A DNA stretch of 60,219 bases from Lentzea kentuckyensis (GCF_002150765.1 NZ_MUYM01000009.1:99346-159564), one strand, 5' to 3'; counted from the first letter of the stretch, positions 10,404-20,706 are shown. Notes: generated by a model from the letters alone, not told the origin. Numbers and translations are program-made.

Positions 10404-11083
10404 CGGGGGCCGAAGCGGTAACCGAAGCCGCGCACGGTGTGGACGTAGCCGGGTTCGGAGGGCACGTCCTCGATCTTGGCGCGCAGCCGCTGCACGCACG
10501 CGTCGACCAGGCGCGAGTCGCCGAGGTAGTCGTGCTCCCAGACGGCTTCGAGAATCTGCTGGCGGGTCAGCACGCGGCCGGGCGTGCGGGACAGCTCCAG
10601 CAGCAGCTTCAGTTCGGTCGGCGTCAGCGCGACCTTCACGTCGTTCTTGAGCACCTGCAGGCCGGCGCGGTCGATCATCAGCGAGCCGTGCCGTTCCACG
10701 CTGGACGGTTCGGAGACGGTCCGCCGCAGCACCGCGCGGATCCTGGCCTCCAGGACACGCGGCTCGACGGGCTTCACCACGTAGTCGTCCGCGCCCGCCT
10801 CCAGGCCGGCGACCACGTCGAAGTCGTCGCCGCGCGCGGTGAGCATGATGATCGGCACCTCGGCCTGGACGCGCATCCGGCGGCACGTCTCGAAACCGTC
10901 GATGCCGGGCAGCATGATGTCCAGGACGACGATGTCGGGACGCGACTCACGGAGCTTCTCGACGCCTTCCTCGCCTGTTCCGGCCGCCCGGACGTCGTGT
11001 CCCTGGCGGCGCAGCGCCAGACCGAGTCCTTCACGCACAGAGGGGTCGTCCTCGACCAGCAAGACCATCGCCACGAGATCCAT
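10400..11083 (-). CDS. OmpR-family response regulator
   Basis: A 227-residue regulator with a receiver domain (acidic EDD at 11-13, phosphoacceptor Asp near 55 in IVVLDIMLPG, Lys near 104 in YVVKPVEPR) and a C-terminal winged helix (LTPTELKLLLELSRTPGRVL to VHTVRGFGYRFGPR). It pairs with the overlapping histidine kinase gene. The ATG at 11083 is preferred; a GTG three codons in is an alternative. The intergenic space to the divergent PAP2 gene (11084-11176) must hold promoters for both. Target genes are not predictable from the sequence. Confidence 0.92.
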   Translation of the reverse strand: MDLVAMVLLVEDDPSVREGLGLALRRQGHDVRAAGTGEEGVEKLRESRPDIVVLDIMLPGIDGFETCRRMRVQAEVPIIMLTARGDDFDVVAGLEAGADDYVVKPVEPRVLEARIRAVLRRTVSEPSSVERHGSLMIDRAGLQVLKNDVKVALTPTELKLLLELSRTPGRVLTRQQILEAVWEHDYLGDSRLVDACVQRLRAKIEDVPSEPGYVHTVRGFGYRFGPR

Positions 11084-11176
11084 TATCGGCCGGTGACGGC
11101 GCCTGTGCCGGTTCTGTAGCGGAACCATGACATCGCGTGGACGCTCCCGTTGATCGGCTCGCGGAGTCTCGATCGC

Positions 11177-12157
11177 ATGGCCGGAAGCTTGCTGGGATTC
11201 CTCTTCACGTACTTCGCGCTGGTGTGGACGTCGTTCGGGCAGAAGGCGGAGAACGCTGCGTTGCCCGAGCTGTCACTGCAACGCTCGTGGGCGTCCAACG
11301 TGGACATGGCGATCGTCGTCGCCGCGGTCCTCGTGATCCTTATTGCACGCAAGAAGGCGTTTCCGCCGTTGCTGCTGCTCGGCGGTTCGGTGTTGTTCGC
11401 ACAGGTGCTGAAGCTCTACGTACTGGTGCGACCCGAGTTGGACGAAGACGCCGTGTTGGTGCACAACAGCTTTCCGAGCGGACACACGACGGCCGCGGTG
11501 GCGTCGGTGATCGCGGTGACCATGGCGGTGCCGAAGCGGTTCGCCCTCCTGGTCGCGGTGCCCGGTGCGATCGGGGCTGGCGCGGTGGCGGCGGAGACGG
11601 TGTCGCTCGGCTGGCACCGGTTCAGCGACACGCTCGGCGCGGCGCTGCTGGTCTCGACGCTCGCGTTCCTGGTGTTGCGCAAGTGGACCGCGGGTTTGAT
11701 CGTGCCGCCCGCGCTCGCGGTGGGCGGGGTCTGGCTGATGGTGACGTACCCGCAGGCCACGCCGTCGACGTTGGCCGGCGTCGTGACCGCGGGTGTCGTC
11801 CTGCACTTCGGGTGGGCCGTGAGTGGTCTCGGTCGTCGGGGCGACCAGGACCGCTCACGGCCGGATCACGACTCAGTCGTCGTGGTCGGTGGCGATCAGT
11901 TCGGCGATGGCGTCGAGAGCAGCATCCGCTCCGTCCCCATCGGCGCTGAGCACCACCTCGTCACCGTGCATGGCACCCAGGGTCATCAGACCCAGAACAC
12001 TCGCCGCTTCAACGGCTTCGCCGTCGTCCTTGCGGATGGTGACCGTCACCGGCTGGTCGGCGGCGGCCTTCGCCAGCAGTGCGGCCGGTCGGGCGTGCAG
12101 TCCGACCTTGCTGGCCACGGTGACCCGTCGCTCGGCCATGATGGTTCCTCCCGGTAG
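11177..12157 (+). CDS. PAP2-family membrane phosphatase with C-terminal readthrough
   Basis: The first 210-220 residues form a PAP2/undecaprenyl-pyrophosphatase-like integral membrane protein with several helices. The phosphatase motifs are visible: K79 and R85-P86 in KLYVLVRP, PSGHT with His 103, and SLGWHRFSD with His 147 and Asp 151. The ATG at 11177 is preferred over an upstream TTG. After HFGWAV near residue 215 the frame has no stop and runs through the entire opposing ptsH gene, adding about 110 residues of biased, non-homologous sequence to a TAG at 12155. The real coding end may be near 11820-11875 if a base change removed the stop; only the N-terminal part is supported. Confidence 0.75.
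   Translation: MAGSLLGFLFTYFALVWTSFGQKAENAALPELSLQRSWASNVDMAIVVAAVLVILIARKKAFPPLLLLGGSVLFAQVLKLYVLVRPELDEDAVLVHNSFPSGHTTAAVASVIAVTMAVPKRFALLVAVPGAIGAGAVAAETVSLGWHRFSDTLGAALLVSTLAFLVLRKWTAGLIVPPALAVGGVWLMVTYPQATPSTLAGVVTAGVVLHFGWAVSGLGRRGDQDRSRPDHDSVVVVGGDQFGDGVESSIRSVPIGAEHHLVTVHGTQGHQTQNTRRFNGFAVVLADGDRHRLVGGGLRQQCGRSGVQSDLAGHGDPSLGHDGSSR
11873..12139 (-). CDS. ptsH: phosphocarrier protein HPr
   Basis: An 88-residue HPr, the small phosphocarrier that passes phosphate from enzyme I to sugar-specific EIIA proteins. The active His is residue 15 in VGLHARPAALL, and the regulatory Ser region is AASVLGLMTLGA near residue 47. The start ATG is preceded by GGGAGGA. It lies 30 bases downstream of the EIIC gene on the same strand, so it is probably in the DasR-EIIC-HPr transcript. 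The opposite strand is open throughout in the PAP2 frame. No enzyme I gene is in the window. Confidence 0.95.
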   Translation of the reverse strand: MAERRVTVASKVGLHARPAALLAKAAADQPVTVTIRKDDGEAVEAASVLGLMTLGAMHGDEVVLSADGDGADAALDAIAELIATDHDD

Positions 12158-12169
12158 AACTGGTATTGC

Positions 12170-13459
12170 CTACTTGTCGGTCTTCGGCGCGCGGACGTCG
12201 GTGCGGGTGGTGCCCGCCTCGTCGCGCCCGCTGCCGACGATGCTCTCATCCGCCTCCGGCGACTCGTCGTCCTCGCGGCCCGGCGTCTTCAGGTTCCACT
12301 TGGTGATCACGAACCGGAACAGGAAGTAGTAGATCGCCGCGTAGATCAGGCCGAGGACGATCAGCAGCCACGGCTTGGTGGCGATGTTCCAGTTCAGGAT
12401 GAAGTCGATCGCACCGGCCGAGAACGAGAAGCCGTCGTGCGCGCCGAGGGCGTTCGAGATCGCCAGCGACGTACCGGTCAGCAGCGCGTGGATCAGGTAC
12501 AGCGGCCACGCGACGAACATGAACGCGAACTCGAGCGGCTCCGTCACACCGGTGATGAACGCGGTGAGCGCGGCCGAACCCATGATGCCGCCGATGATCT
12601 TGCGCTGGCTGGGGTTCGCGGTGTGCACGATCGCGAGAGCGGCCGCCGGGAGGGCGAACATCAGGATCGGGAAGAAGCCGGTCTGGAACGTACCGGCCGA
12701 CGGGTCGCCCGCCAGGAATCGCGGGATGTCACCGGTCTTGCCGTTGAACTCGCCGAACTGGAACCACACGACGTTGTTGACGATGTGGTGCAGGCCGAGC
12801 GGGATCAGCAGGCGGTTGACCGTGCCGTAGATGAACGCGCCGATGATCGTGCTGCCGGTGACCCACTCACCGATGGCGGTGAGGCCCGCGTTGAACAGCG
12901 GGTACAGGAAGCCGAGCAGGACGCCGAAGATCACCATCACGCCGGCGACGATGATCGGGACGAACCGGCGGCCGCCGAAGAAGGCCAGGTACGGGGGCAG
13001 CTTGATGCGGTGGAACCGCTGCCACAGCAGTGCCGTGGTGATACCGACGACGATACCGCCGAGCACCCCGTAGTTGATCAGTACGGGCTTCGCGGCTGGG
13101 TCCGTCGGCTGGTCGAGGACGAACGGCGACATCGCCTTGAAGACGCTCGTCAGCACGACGTAACCGACGACACCGGCGAGCGCGGTGGAGCCGTCACCGC
13201 GCCGGGCGAACCCGACGGCGATGCCGACCGCGAACAGCAGGGCGAGGTTGCTGAACAGCGCGTCGCCCGCCGCACCGATCACCGAGGCGACAGCGTTCCA
13301 GCCCAGGCCGTCCTTGCCCAGGATGTCGGGCTGACCGAAGCGGAGCAGCAGGCCTGCCGCGGGCAGCACGGCGATCGGCAGCATCAGGCTGCGACCGAAG
13401 CGTTGCAACGTGGCGAGGCCCTTGATCTCACGACCACCGGTTGCGGCGTCCGTGCTCAT
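12170..13459 (-). CDS. nagE2: PTS EIIC permease, N-acetylglucosamine/glucose type
   Basis: A 429-residue EIIC membrane permease of the glucose/GlcNAc family with about ten transmembrane helices. Signature segments are LMLPIAVLPAAGLLLRFG at the N-terminus, GLHHIVNNVVWFQFG, and ITGVTEPLEFAFMF. The C-terminal 50 residues are charged and cytosolic and carry no IIB domain, so the IIB and IIA parts come from the separate genes at 14322 and 14555. Adjacency to a DasR-like regulator and a dre operator supports GlcNAc as substrate, as in Streptomyces; that is inference. ATG overlaps the regulator stop (ATGA). Confidence 0.88.
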   Translation of the reverse strand: MSTDAATGGREIKGLATLQRFGRSLMLPIAVLPAAGLLLRFGQPDILGKDGLGWNAVASVIGAAGDALFSNLALLFAVGIAVGFARRGDGSTALAGVVGYVVLTSVFKAMSPFVLDQPTDPAAKPVLINYGVLGGIVVGITTALLWQRFHRIKLPPYLAFFGGRRFVPIIVAGVMVIFGVLLGFLYPLFNAGLTAIGEWVTGSTIIGAFIYGTVNRLLIPLGLHHIVNNVVWFQFGEFNGKTGDIPRFLAGDPSAGTFQTGFFPILMFALPAAALAIVHTANPSQRKIIGGIMGSAALTAFITGVTEPLEFAFMFVAWPLYLIHALLTGTSLAISNALGAHDGFSFSAGAIDFILNWNIATKPWLLIVLGLIYAAIYYFLFRFVITKWNLKTPGREDDESPEADESIVGSGRDEAGTTRTDVRAPKTDK

Positions 13460-14211
13460 CGGGTTCCTCCCTTGGCGGAGTTCGGTCCGGAACCCGGGAC
13501 GGTCCGGTCCAGTTGCATGGTCACCTGGTAGAGATCGCCCCGGTACCAGGAAGTAACGTCTTCACAAGGCCGCCCCTGCGCGCTGGCGACCCTTCGGAAC
13601 ACGAGCAGCGGACTGCCCTTGCGGACGTCGAGCGCCTTCGCCGTGTCGGCGTCGGCGGTCTCGGCCCACACGGTCTGCCGGGCTTCGTCGAGCTGCACCC
13701 CGTACTTCGCCGCGAACAGCTCGTAGAGCGACCCGGAGAGGTCGCACCGGTCGAGCTCCGGCAGCAGGTGCGGGCTGTACCAGCCGGCCTCCAGGGCGAG
13801 TGGCGCCCCGTCGGCCCTGCGCAGCCGCACCACCCGGTACGCGTACTCGTCCGGATCGAGGCCCAGCGAGGCCTTCGAGCCGGGAGCCGCCTGGCCCGAG
13901 CTGATCACCTCGGTGCTGGGCTCGAGCCCGCGAGCCTTCATGTCCGAGGTGAACGAGGCCAGCAGGTGCTGCAGGTCGTAGCGCCGCCGTGCGGTGAACG
14001 TCCCACGCCCCTTCGCCCTGGTGAGCAGGCCTTCGGCGACCAGTTGGCCGACTGCCGCCCGCACCGTGATGCGGGAGACCCCGTACCGCTCGGCGAGGTC
14101 GCGTTCGGACGGGATGGGTGAGCCCGGCGCGAGGTCCTGCTCGGCGAGCCGGCGCAGGATCTCGCGGAGCTGCGCGTGCTTGGGCTTGGGCCCCTCCACG
14201 ATCTCGTGCAT
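13456..14211 (-). CDS. dasR: GntR/HutC-family regulator, DasR-like
   Basis: A 251-residue regulator with an N-terminal winged helix (residues 10-75; PIPSERDLAERYGVSRITVRAAV and LLTRAKGRGTFTA) and a C-terminal UTRA ligand domain (about 95-235). DasR in streptomycetes represses GlcNAc uptake and many other genes and is released by glucosamine-6-phosphate. Here a dre operator lies 27 bases upstream of its start, and PTS genes flank it on both sides, so the same role is likely. The ATG at 14211 has GAGGAGG about eight bases upstream. Confidence 0.88.
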   Translation of the reverse strand: MHEIVEGPKPKHAQLREILRRLAEQDLAPGSPIPSERDLAERYGVSRITVRAAVGQLVAEGLLTRAKGRGTFTARRRYDLQHLLASFTSDMKARGLEPSTEVISSGQAAPGSKASLGLDPDEYAYRVVRLRRADGAPLALEAGWYSPHLLPELDRCDLSGSLYELFAAKYGVQLDEARQTVWAETADADTAKALDVRKGSPLLVFRRVASAQGRPCEDVTSWYRGDLYQVTMQLDRTVPGSGPNSAKGGTR

Positions 14212-14237
14212 TCGCTCACCTCCTCGCAGTGGTACTT

Positions 14238-14253
14238 TCCGGTCTAGACCAGT
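14238..14253. promoter_or_regulatory. dre operator (DasR-binding site)
   Basis: TCCGGTCTAGACCAGT matches the dre consensus A(C/T)TGGTCTAGACCA(G/C)T, with a perfect central GGTCTAGACC palindrome. It lies between the divergent dasR (start 14211) and EIIB (start 14322) genes and can control both the dasR-EIIC-ptsH and EIIB-EIIA transcripts. Confidence 0.85.
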
Positions 14254-14321
14254 TGGTGCGGGAGAATGCTCCGCGCACCGAGCGGGTGTCAACCGCTGTT
14301 ACGGGAACGAGAGGTACGAAC

Positions 14322-14558
14322 GTGGCTGACGAGAAGGCGCAGAAGATCATCGAGGCGCTGGGCGGCGCGTCGAACATCGTCGAGATCGAACCGTGCATCA
14401 CCCGCCTGCGGTGCGAGCTGGAGGACGGTTCCGTTGTCGACGAGAAGGCCCTGAAAGCGTTGGGAGCGCACGGAGTCATGCGTTCCGGCAACGTTGTCCA
14501 GGTAGTCGTCGGCCCCGAGGCGGACACGATCGCGTCCGACATCGAGGACCTCCTGTGA
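14322..14558 (+). CDS. nagF: PTS EIIB component, GlcNAc type
   Basis: A 78-residue free-standing EIIB. The phosphocysteine is residue 25 in EIEPCITRLRCEL, the typical glucose-family IIB motif. It receives phosphate from EIIA and passes it to the sugar bound in EIIC. The GTG start follows GAGAGG. Its stop overlaps the GTG of the EIIA gene by four bases. It is transcribed divergently from dasR and shares the dre operator region. Confidence 0.92.
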   Translation: MADEKAQKIIEALGGASNIVEIEPCITRLRCELEDGSVVDEKALKALGAHGVMRSGNVVQVVVGPEADTIASDIEDLL

Positions 14559-15010
14559 GCCTCCGCGTCGGCAGCCCCGTCACCGGCCGGGTGGTCGCGC
14601 TCTCCGCCGTGCCGGACCCGGTCTTCTCGCAGGCGATGGTCGGCCCCGGCGTCGCGGTCGAGCCGGTCCGCGCCAAGGCCGACGTGGTCTCCCCGGTCGA
14701 CGGCAAGGTCGTCACCCTGCACCCGCACGCGTTCGTGGTGGCCACTTCGGATGGCGCCGCCGTGCTGGTCCACCTCGGCATCGACACCGTGAAGCGCAAG
14801 GGCGAGGGCTTCGAGCTGCACGTCGTGAAGGGCGAGGAGGTGCGGGCCGGCCAGCGGATCGTCACCTGGGACCCGGCCGAGGTCGAGGCGGCCGGTTTCG
14901 CGCCGATCTGCCCGGTGATCGCGCTGGACGCGTCCGCCGAAGTGCTCGGCGACCTGGCGGTCGACGTGGACGTGACGGCGACCGGCGCCCTCTTCGACTG
15001 GTCTCGCTGA
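14555..15010 (+). CDS. crr: PTS EIIA component, glucose family
   Basis: A 151-residue EIIA-Glc-like protein. The two family histidines are seen as HPHAFVV (His 58) and VLVHLGIDTV (His 73, the phosphoacceptor by position). It takes phosphate from HPr and hands it to EIIB. The GTG start overlaps the EIIB stop, so the two are translationally coupled. The protein ends at 15010, and the following 189 bases hold only palindromes and no gene. Together with HPr and EIIC this makes a complete GlcNAc-type transporter except for enzyme I. Confidence 0.93.
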   Translation: MSLRVGSPVTGRVVALSAVPDPVFSQAMVGPGVAVEPVRAKADVVSPVDGKVVTLHPHAFVVATSDGAAVLVHLGIDTVKRKGEGFELHVVKGEEVRAGQRIVTWDPAEVEAAGFAPICPVIALDASAEVLGDLAVDVDVTATGALFDWSR

Positions 15011-15133
15011 CCCGTTCCGGACGGTACGCGGGGTCCTCGCGTGCGGTCAGAGTGAACGAAAGCTCCCCGCGTGCACCTCAGGGCGCGGTTCGGGCGTTTT
15101 CCCAGCCCGGCGTGAGGCACGGTGGGGCCGTGC

Positions 15134-15150
15134 GTGAACGGACCGTTCAC
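15134..15150. repeat. 17-bp palindrome GTGAACGGACCGTTCAC
   Basis: A perfect odd palindrome with 8-bp arms around one central A, between the EIIA gene and the prepilin peptidase gene. No T-run follows. A related GTGAACGG block begins the terminator after nusB (22844-22851). It could be an operator or a dispersed palindromic element; nothing in the sequence decides. Confidence 0.5.
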
Positions 15151-15180
15151 GACGGCCCGGAATTTGGGTCTGAGCTGTGC

Positions 15181-15218
15181 CGAGCAGGACCGTGGTGCCA
15201 TGACCACGGTCCTGCTCG
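15181..15218. promoter_or_regulatory. 16-bp perfect inverted repeat enclosing a start codon
   Basis: CGAGCAGGACCGTGGT (15181-15196) and ACCACGGTCCTGCTCG (15203-15218) are exact reverse complements separated by GCCATG. The ATG in the loop is the likely start of the A24 peptidase gene. In RNA this would be a very stable hairpin over the initiation region, either a terminator-like end of the PTS transcript or a translational control element. There is no T-run after the stem. Confidence 0.75.
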
Positions 15219-15652
15219 CGTCTGTGCTGGGTTCGTTGTGGACGGTCGCCGCCGTCCTCGACGCACCACCCTCGTCGTACGTGCTGGCGTCGTTCGGCAT
15301 CGTGCTCGCGGCGACGGACCTGCGGCACCACCGGTTGCCGGACGCGCTGACCCTCCCGATGGGGGCCGTGCTGCTGCTCCTGCAGTTCCACAGGCTGGGA
15401 GCCGCGGTGCTCGGGGCGGTGATCTTCGGTGGCGCTCATCTCGCCGTCCGGCGCCTCAGACCGGCGCTGATGGGCGGCGGCGACGTGAAGCTCGCGGCGG
15501 GGCTCGGCACCACGCTCGCGCTGCCGGCGCTCCTACCTGCGGCGATCCTGTCCAGCGCGGTCACGCTCGCCCTCGCCGCGCTGAGACGCAGCAGGAGAGT
15601 GCCGCACGGGCCCGGGTTGCTGGCCGCCACCTGGGCGTTGACAACGCTGTGA
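15200..15652 (+). CDS. type 4 prepilin peptidase-like (A24) membrane protein
   Basis: About 150 residues and several hydrophobic helices. Both aspartates expected of A24 aspartyl peptidases are present: Asp 40 in [11 protein letters not shown] and Asp 95 in [10 protein letters not shown]. The N-terminal methylase domain of full prepilin peptidases is absent, as in short actinobacterial relatives. Upstream in-frame extensions lack support, so the ATG in the hairpin loop at 15200 is taken as start; no good ribosome-binding site is seen. No pilin genes are nearby. It ends just before aroC, and small proteins of this type are often found beside aroC in related actinobacteria. Confidence 0.8.
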   Translation: MTTVLLASVLGSLWTVAAVLDAPPSSYVLASFGIVLAATDLRHHRLPDALTLPMGAVLLLLQFHRLGAAVLGAVIFGGAHLAVRRLRPALMGGGDVKLAAGLGTTLALPALLPAAILSSAVTLALAALRRSRRVPHGPGLLAATWALTTL

Positions 15653-15665
15653 AAGGATTGTGAAC

Positions 15666-16861
15666 GTGCTGCGCTGGATCACCGCTGGAGAGTCACACGG
15701 CCCCGCCCTCGTCGCCGTCCTGGAGGGCATGCCCGCCGGGGTCGAGGTGACCACCGAGGACCTCGTCACCCAGCTCGGGCGACGCAGGCTCGGATTTGGC
15801 CGAAGCCCGCGGATGGGCTTCGAGCAGGACGAGGTCGAGATCCTCGGCGGCGTGCGCCACGGCAGGACCCAGGGCGGTCCGGTCGCGGTCACGATCGGCA
15901 ACTCCGAGTGGCCCAAGTGGCAGACGGTCATGTCGCCGGACCCGGTCGACCCGAGCCTGCTCAAGCCGACCGGCCGCAACGAGGCCCTGACGCGGCCCCG
16001 GCCCGGTCACGCGGACCTGCCGGGCATGCAGAAGTTCGGTTTCGACGAGGCGCGGCCCGTGCTCGAACGCGCGTCCGCGAGGGAGACGGCCGCCCGCACC
16101 GCGCTCGGCACGGTCGCCCGGCAGTTCCTGCAGCAGTTGCTGGGCGTGCGGATCCTCAGCCACGTGGTGTCCATCGGCAAGGCGCAGACGCCGGAGGATG
16201 CCGCGCTGCCCACGCCGGACGACCTGCCCGCGATCGACGAGTCGCCGGTGCGCTGCTTCGACCAGCGCGGCACCGACGCGATGATCGCCGAGGTCGAGGC
16301 CGTCAAGGAGGCCGGTGACACGGTCGGCGGCGTGATCGAGGTGCTCGCCTACGGATTGCCGCCGGGCCTCGGCTCGCACGTGCACTGGGACCGCCGCCTC
16401 GACGCGCGCCTGGCCGCCGCGCTGATGGGTGTGCAGGCGATGAAGGGCGTGGAGATCGGCGACGGCTTCACCTCCGCCCAGCGCTGGGGTTCGCAGGCGC
16501 ACGACGAGATCGACCGCGGCAGCGGCCCGGTCGGCGTCACCCGCCGCTCGAACCGCGCCGGCGGTCTCGAGGGCGGCATCACCAACGGCGAGATCCTCCG
16601 CGCCCGCGTGGCCATGAAGCCCATCTCGACCGTCCCGCGCGCACTGTCCACTGTGGACGTGCGCACCGGCGAGCCCGCCGTCGCGATCCACCAGCGTTCG
16701 GACGTGTGCGCGGTGCCGCGGGCCGGTGTGGTGCTGGAGTCCGTCGTGGCACTGGTGCTGGCCGAGGCCGCGCTGGAGAAGTTCGGCGGCGACTCGCTGG
16801 ACGAGACCCGGCGCAACGCCCACGCGTACCTGAAGGCCCTGGAAGCCCGCTGGGAGGGCAT

Positions 16862-16865
<4 letters not shown>
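15666..16865 (+). CDS. aroC: chorismate synthase
   Basis: A 399-residue enzyme making chorismate from EPSP with reduced FMN, the last shikimate step. Signatures are [15 protein letters not shown] at the N-terminus, [13 protein letters not shown], and [12 protein letters not shown]. The GTG at 15666 is chosen because AAGGA lies eight bases upstream and because relatives begin [12 protein letters not shown]; a GTG two codons earlier is possible. Its stop overlaps the aroK start (GTGA). Confidence 0.96.
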
Positions 16866-18888
<2,023 letters not shown>

Positions 18889-18899
<11 letters not shown>

Positions 18900-19128
18900 C
18901 GCGCGCTCGCCTGAGCCCGCTGACCAGCAGAACGGCCGCGATCGTGGTGAGCCCGAGCGCGGCTGTTCTCATGTCAGACGAGTTGAGCTTGAACGTTGTC
19001 GTGGCTGCGGACCGCTTACGGCCCGCCATCAGCAACACATCGCCGTGCACGTTGTGCACCTGCACGACCGAGGCGCTGTCACCGACCTCGCCCGAGAGAT
19101 TGTTGCGCACGCGGAAATCGTCGGCCAT
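18889..19128 (-). CDS. small hypothetical membrane protein
   Basis: A 79-residue protein starting at the ATG at 19128, chosen because AAAGGA lies six bases upstream; the frame is open to an ATG at 19233 but no ribosome-binding site precedes that. The N-terminal half includes [23 protein letters not shown], resembling the short Gly/Val/His pattern of small actinobacterial proteins often found beside effector or regulatory genes. A C-terminal helix ([20 protein letters not shown]) is followed by arginines, suggesting a tail anchor. Function unknown. The DNA upstream (19129-19240) is lower in GC than its surroundings. Confidence 0.6.
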
Positions 19129-19287
19129 TGCCGTCCTTTGCTGGGTTGCCGTGGGGATGTCGAAGAGATTAGTGGCCAAATTCGTCCCAGCCAGTCCCAG
19201 TTGATCGTCAATCTCGGGCCAGTTGGTTGACATTCGGTATCCGCGAGTTTGAACCACGGCACACTACCGGGGAGGGGGTGCGGCGAA

Positions 19288-19671
19288 TTGCTGCATCACG
19301 TGGAATTGTGGGTGCCGGACCTGTCCCGCGCCGAAGCCACGTTCGGCTGGCTCCTCCCAGCCCTCGGCTGGACCGAGTTCCAGCGCTGGACCGCCGGCGT
19401 CAGCTGGAAGCTCGGCGGCACCTACGTCGTGGTCGAGCAGTCCCCGGCGTTGACAGGTCCACACGATCGGATGAAAGCCGGCCTGAATCACCTCGCCCTG
19501 CACGCCGGTACCCGCGAGGACGTCGACCGTCTCACCGAACAGGCTCAGCACAACGGCTGGCGGCTGATGTTCGCCGACAGGCACCCGTACGCGGGCGGCC
19601 CCGACCACTACGCCGCGTTCCTGGAGAACGAGGACGGCTTCGAGGTCGAGTTGGTCGCGACCGCCGGCTGA
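19288..19671 (+). CDS. VOC-family (glyoxalase-like) protein
   Basis: About 127 residues of the vicinal oxygen chelate fold: HHVELWVPDLSRAEATFGWLL at the N-terminus, NHLALHAGTREDVDRL in the middle, and DHYAAFLENEDGFEVELVA at the C-terminus, giving the paired beta-alpha-beta-beta-beta units with His and Glu ligands. TTG at 19288 is preferred because GGGGAGGGGG lies a short way upstream; an earlier TTG at 19249 lacks a ribosome-binding site. Related proteins are metal-dependent lyases, isomerases or antibiotic-binding proteins; the substrate is unknown. Confidence 0.8.
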   Translation: MLHHVELWVPDLSRAEATFGWLLPALGWTEFQRWTAGVSWKLGGTYVVVEQSPALTGPHDRMKAGLNHLALHAGTREDVDRLTEQAQHNGWRLMFADRHPYAGGPDHYAAFLENEDGFEVELVATAG

Positions 19672-19696
19672 CCTCTCATCTGCGAGGATGCCGCGC

Positions 19697-20305
19697 GTGC
19701 CGAGACTGTTCATCGCCGCCGTCGCGCTGTTCCTGGCCGGGTGCGCGGCCGCCCCGCCACCAGCTGCCCCGACCTCGACCTCGGCGGCACCGGACGGCGC
19801 CGCGCCGTCCAACGCGGAGCTGCAGGCCAAGTGGTGGACGTGGGCGCTGTCGAGTCCGGAGGCGCGCAACCCGGTGGCCGACCCCACCGGTCAGTTCTGC
19901 GCCGAGGACCAGCCGAAGGACGTGTGGTTCCTCGCCGGGACGTTCGGTGGCAAGGCGCAACGGACGTGTGAGGTGCCCGCCGGTCGCCCGCTGGCCGCGC
20001 CCGCCGTGAACCTGTACAGCGCGAACACGTCCGACTGCAAGTCGTTCATGGCGGCGGCGAAGGGGTCGATGACGCTCGACGGGCAGGTCGTCGAGCTGCG
20101 GCGGGTCGATCCCGTCGAGATCTCCTTCCAGGCCGCGAAGGACAACGCGATCGGGGAGAGCGCCGGGCGCAAGGTCGCCCAGGCGTGCGGGCTGTGGGCG
20201 TGGCTGCCGCCGTTGCTGCCCGGCGAGCACGAGCTGAAGATCGAGGGGGAGTCGGGCTCCTTCTCGACCTCGGTCGTCTACCAGCTCAAGGTGAGCGGCG
20301 ACTAA
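19697..20305 (+). CDS. putative lipoprotein
   Basis: About 202 residues with a lipoprotein signal (FIAAVALFLAGC, Cys near residue 16), a Pro/Ala/Thr linker, and a globular domain containing KWWTWALSSPEARNPVADP, then VWFLAGTFGG and a disulfide-capable set of Cys residues. GTG at 19697 is preferred to the ATG at 19688 because GAGG lies nine bases before it and directly abuts the ATG. The domain occurs in other bacterial secreted proteins of unknown role. It is convergent with the next gene, with a four-base overlap. Confidence 0.78.
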   Translation: MPRLFIAAVALFLAGCAAAPPPAAPTSTSAAPDGAAPSNAELQAKWWTWALSSPEARNPVADPTGQFCAEDQPKDVWFLAGTFGGKAQRTCEVPAGRPLAAPAVNLYSANTSDCKSFMAAAKGSMTLDGQVVELRRVDPVEISFQAAKDNAIGESAGRKVAQACGLWAWLPPLLPGEHELKIEGESGSFSTSVVYQLKVSGD

Positions 20306-20706
20306 CCGCGCGCCGAGTCCTTCTGCGCGAGGAAACCACCGAGCAGCATGCCGAGCCCCGCCGGCGCCAGCACGAGCAACGCGGTGAAGGCCGCCCCGCC
20401 CGTCAGCGCCACCCACAGCGCCTCCTGCCCGGTCTGGTCGACCAGCAGCGCCGACCCGATCACGCCGAGCGCCCCGGCGAACGGCCCGGCGATCAGCGCC
20501 GCGATGAACCACTGCATGCCGCGCGAGGGCATCTCGCGCAGTGTGTCGACCGCGCCCCAGATCACCGCGGCGGCGATCAGCAGCCCGATGGCGATCGGGC
20601 CGACGGACGAGGCTTCTGGGCTGCGGACGGCGACCGCGGCCACACCCGTCTGCACGGCTCCGTGCAGGAGCCCCATCCACAACGCACGGACGAACCAAGG
20701 ACTCAT
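20302..20706 (-). CDS. B-4DMT family small transporter-like protein
   Basis: A 134-residue integral membrane protein with four predicted helices (around residues 8-27, 35-53, 64-87 and 96-122). The length and arrangement match the B-4DMT family found in actinobacteria just upstream of pepP and efp. No charged catalytic residues stand out. The substrate is unknown. It is divergent from pepP, with 35 bases between the starts. Confidence 0.75.
   Translation of the reverse strand: MSPWFVRALWMGLLHGAVQTGVAAVAVRSPEASSVGPIAIGLLIAAAVIWGAVDTLREMPSRGMQWFIAALIAGPFAGALGVIGSALLVDQTGQEALWVALTGGAAFTALLVLAPAGLGMLLGGFLAQKDSARG

Noticed and set aside
12159..12174. Degenerate dre-like sequence between the EIIC stop and ptsH
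   Set aside because: 12 of 16 matches but the central palindrome is broken; not convincing as a DasR site.
19129..19233. Upstream extension of the small membrane protein to an ATG at 19233
   Set aside because: No ribosome-binding site and lower GC than coding DNA; the ATG at 19128 has a good AAAGGA.
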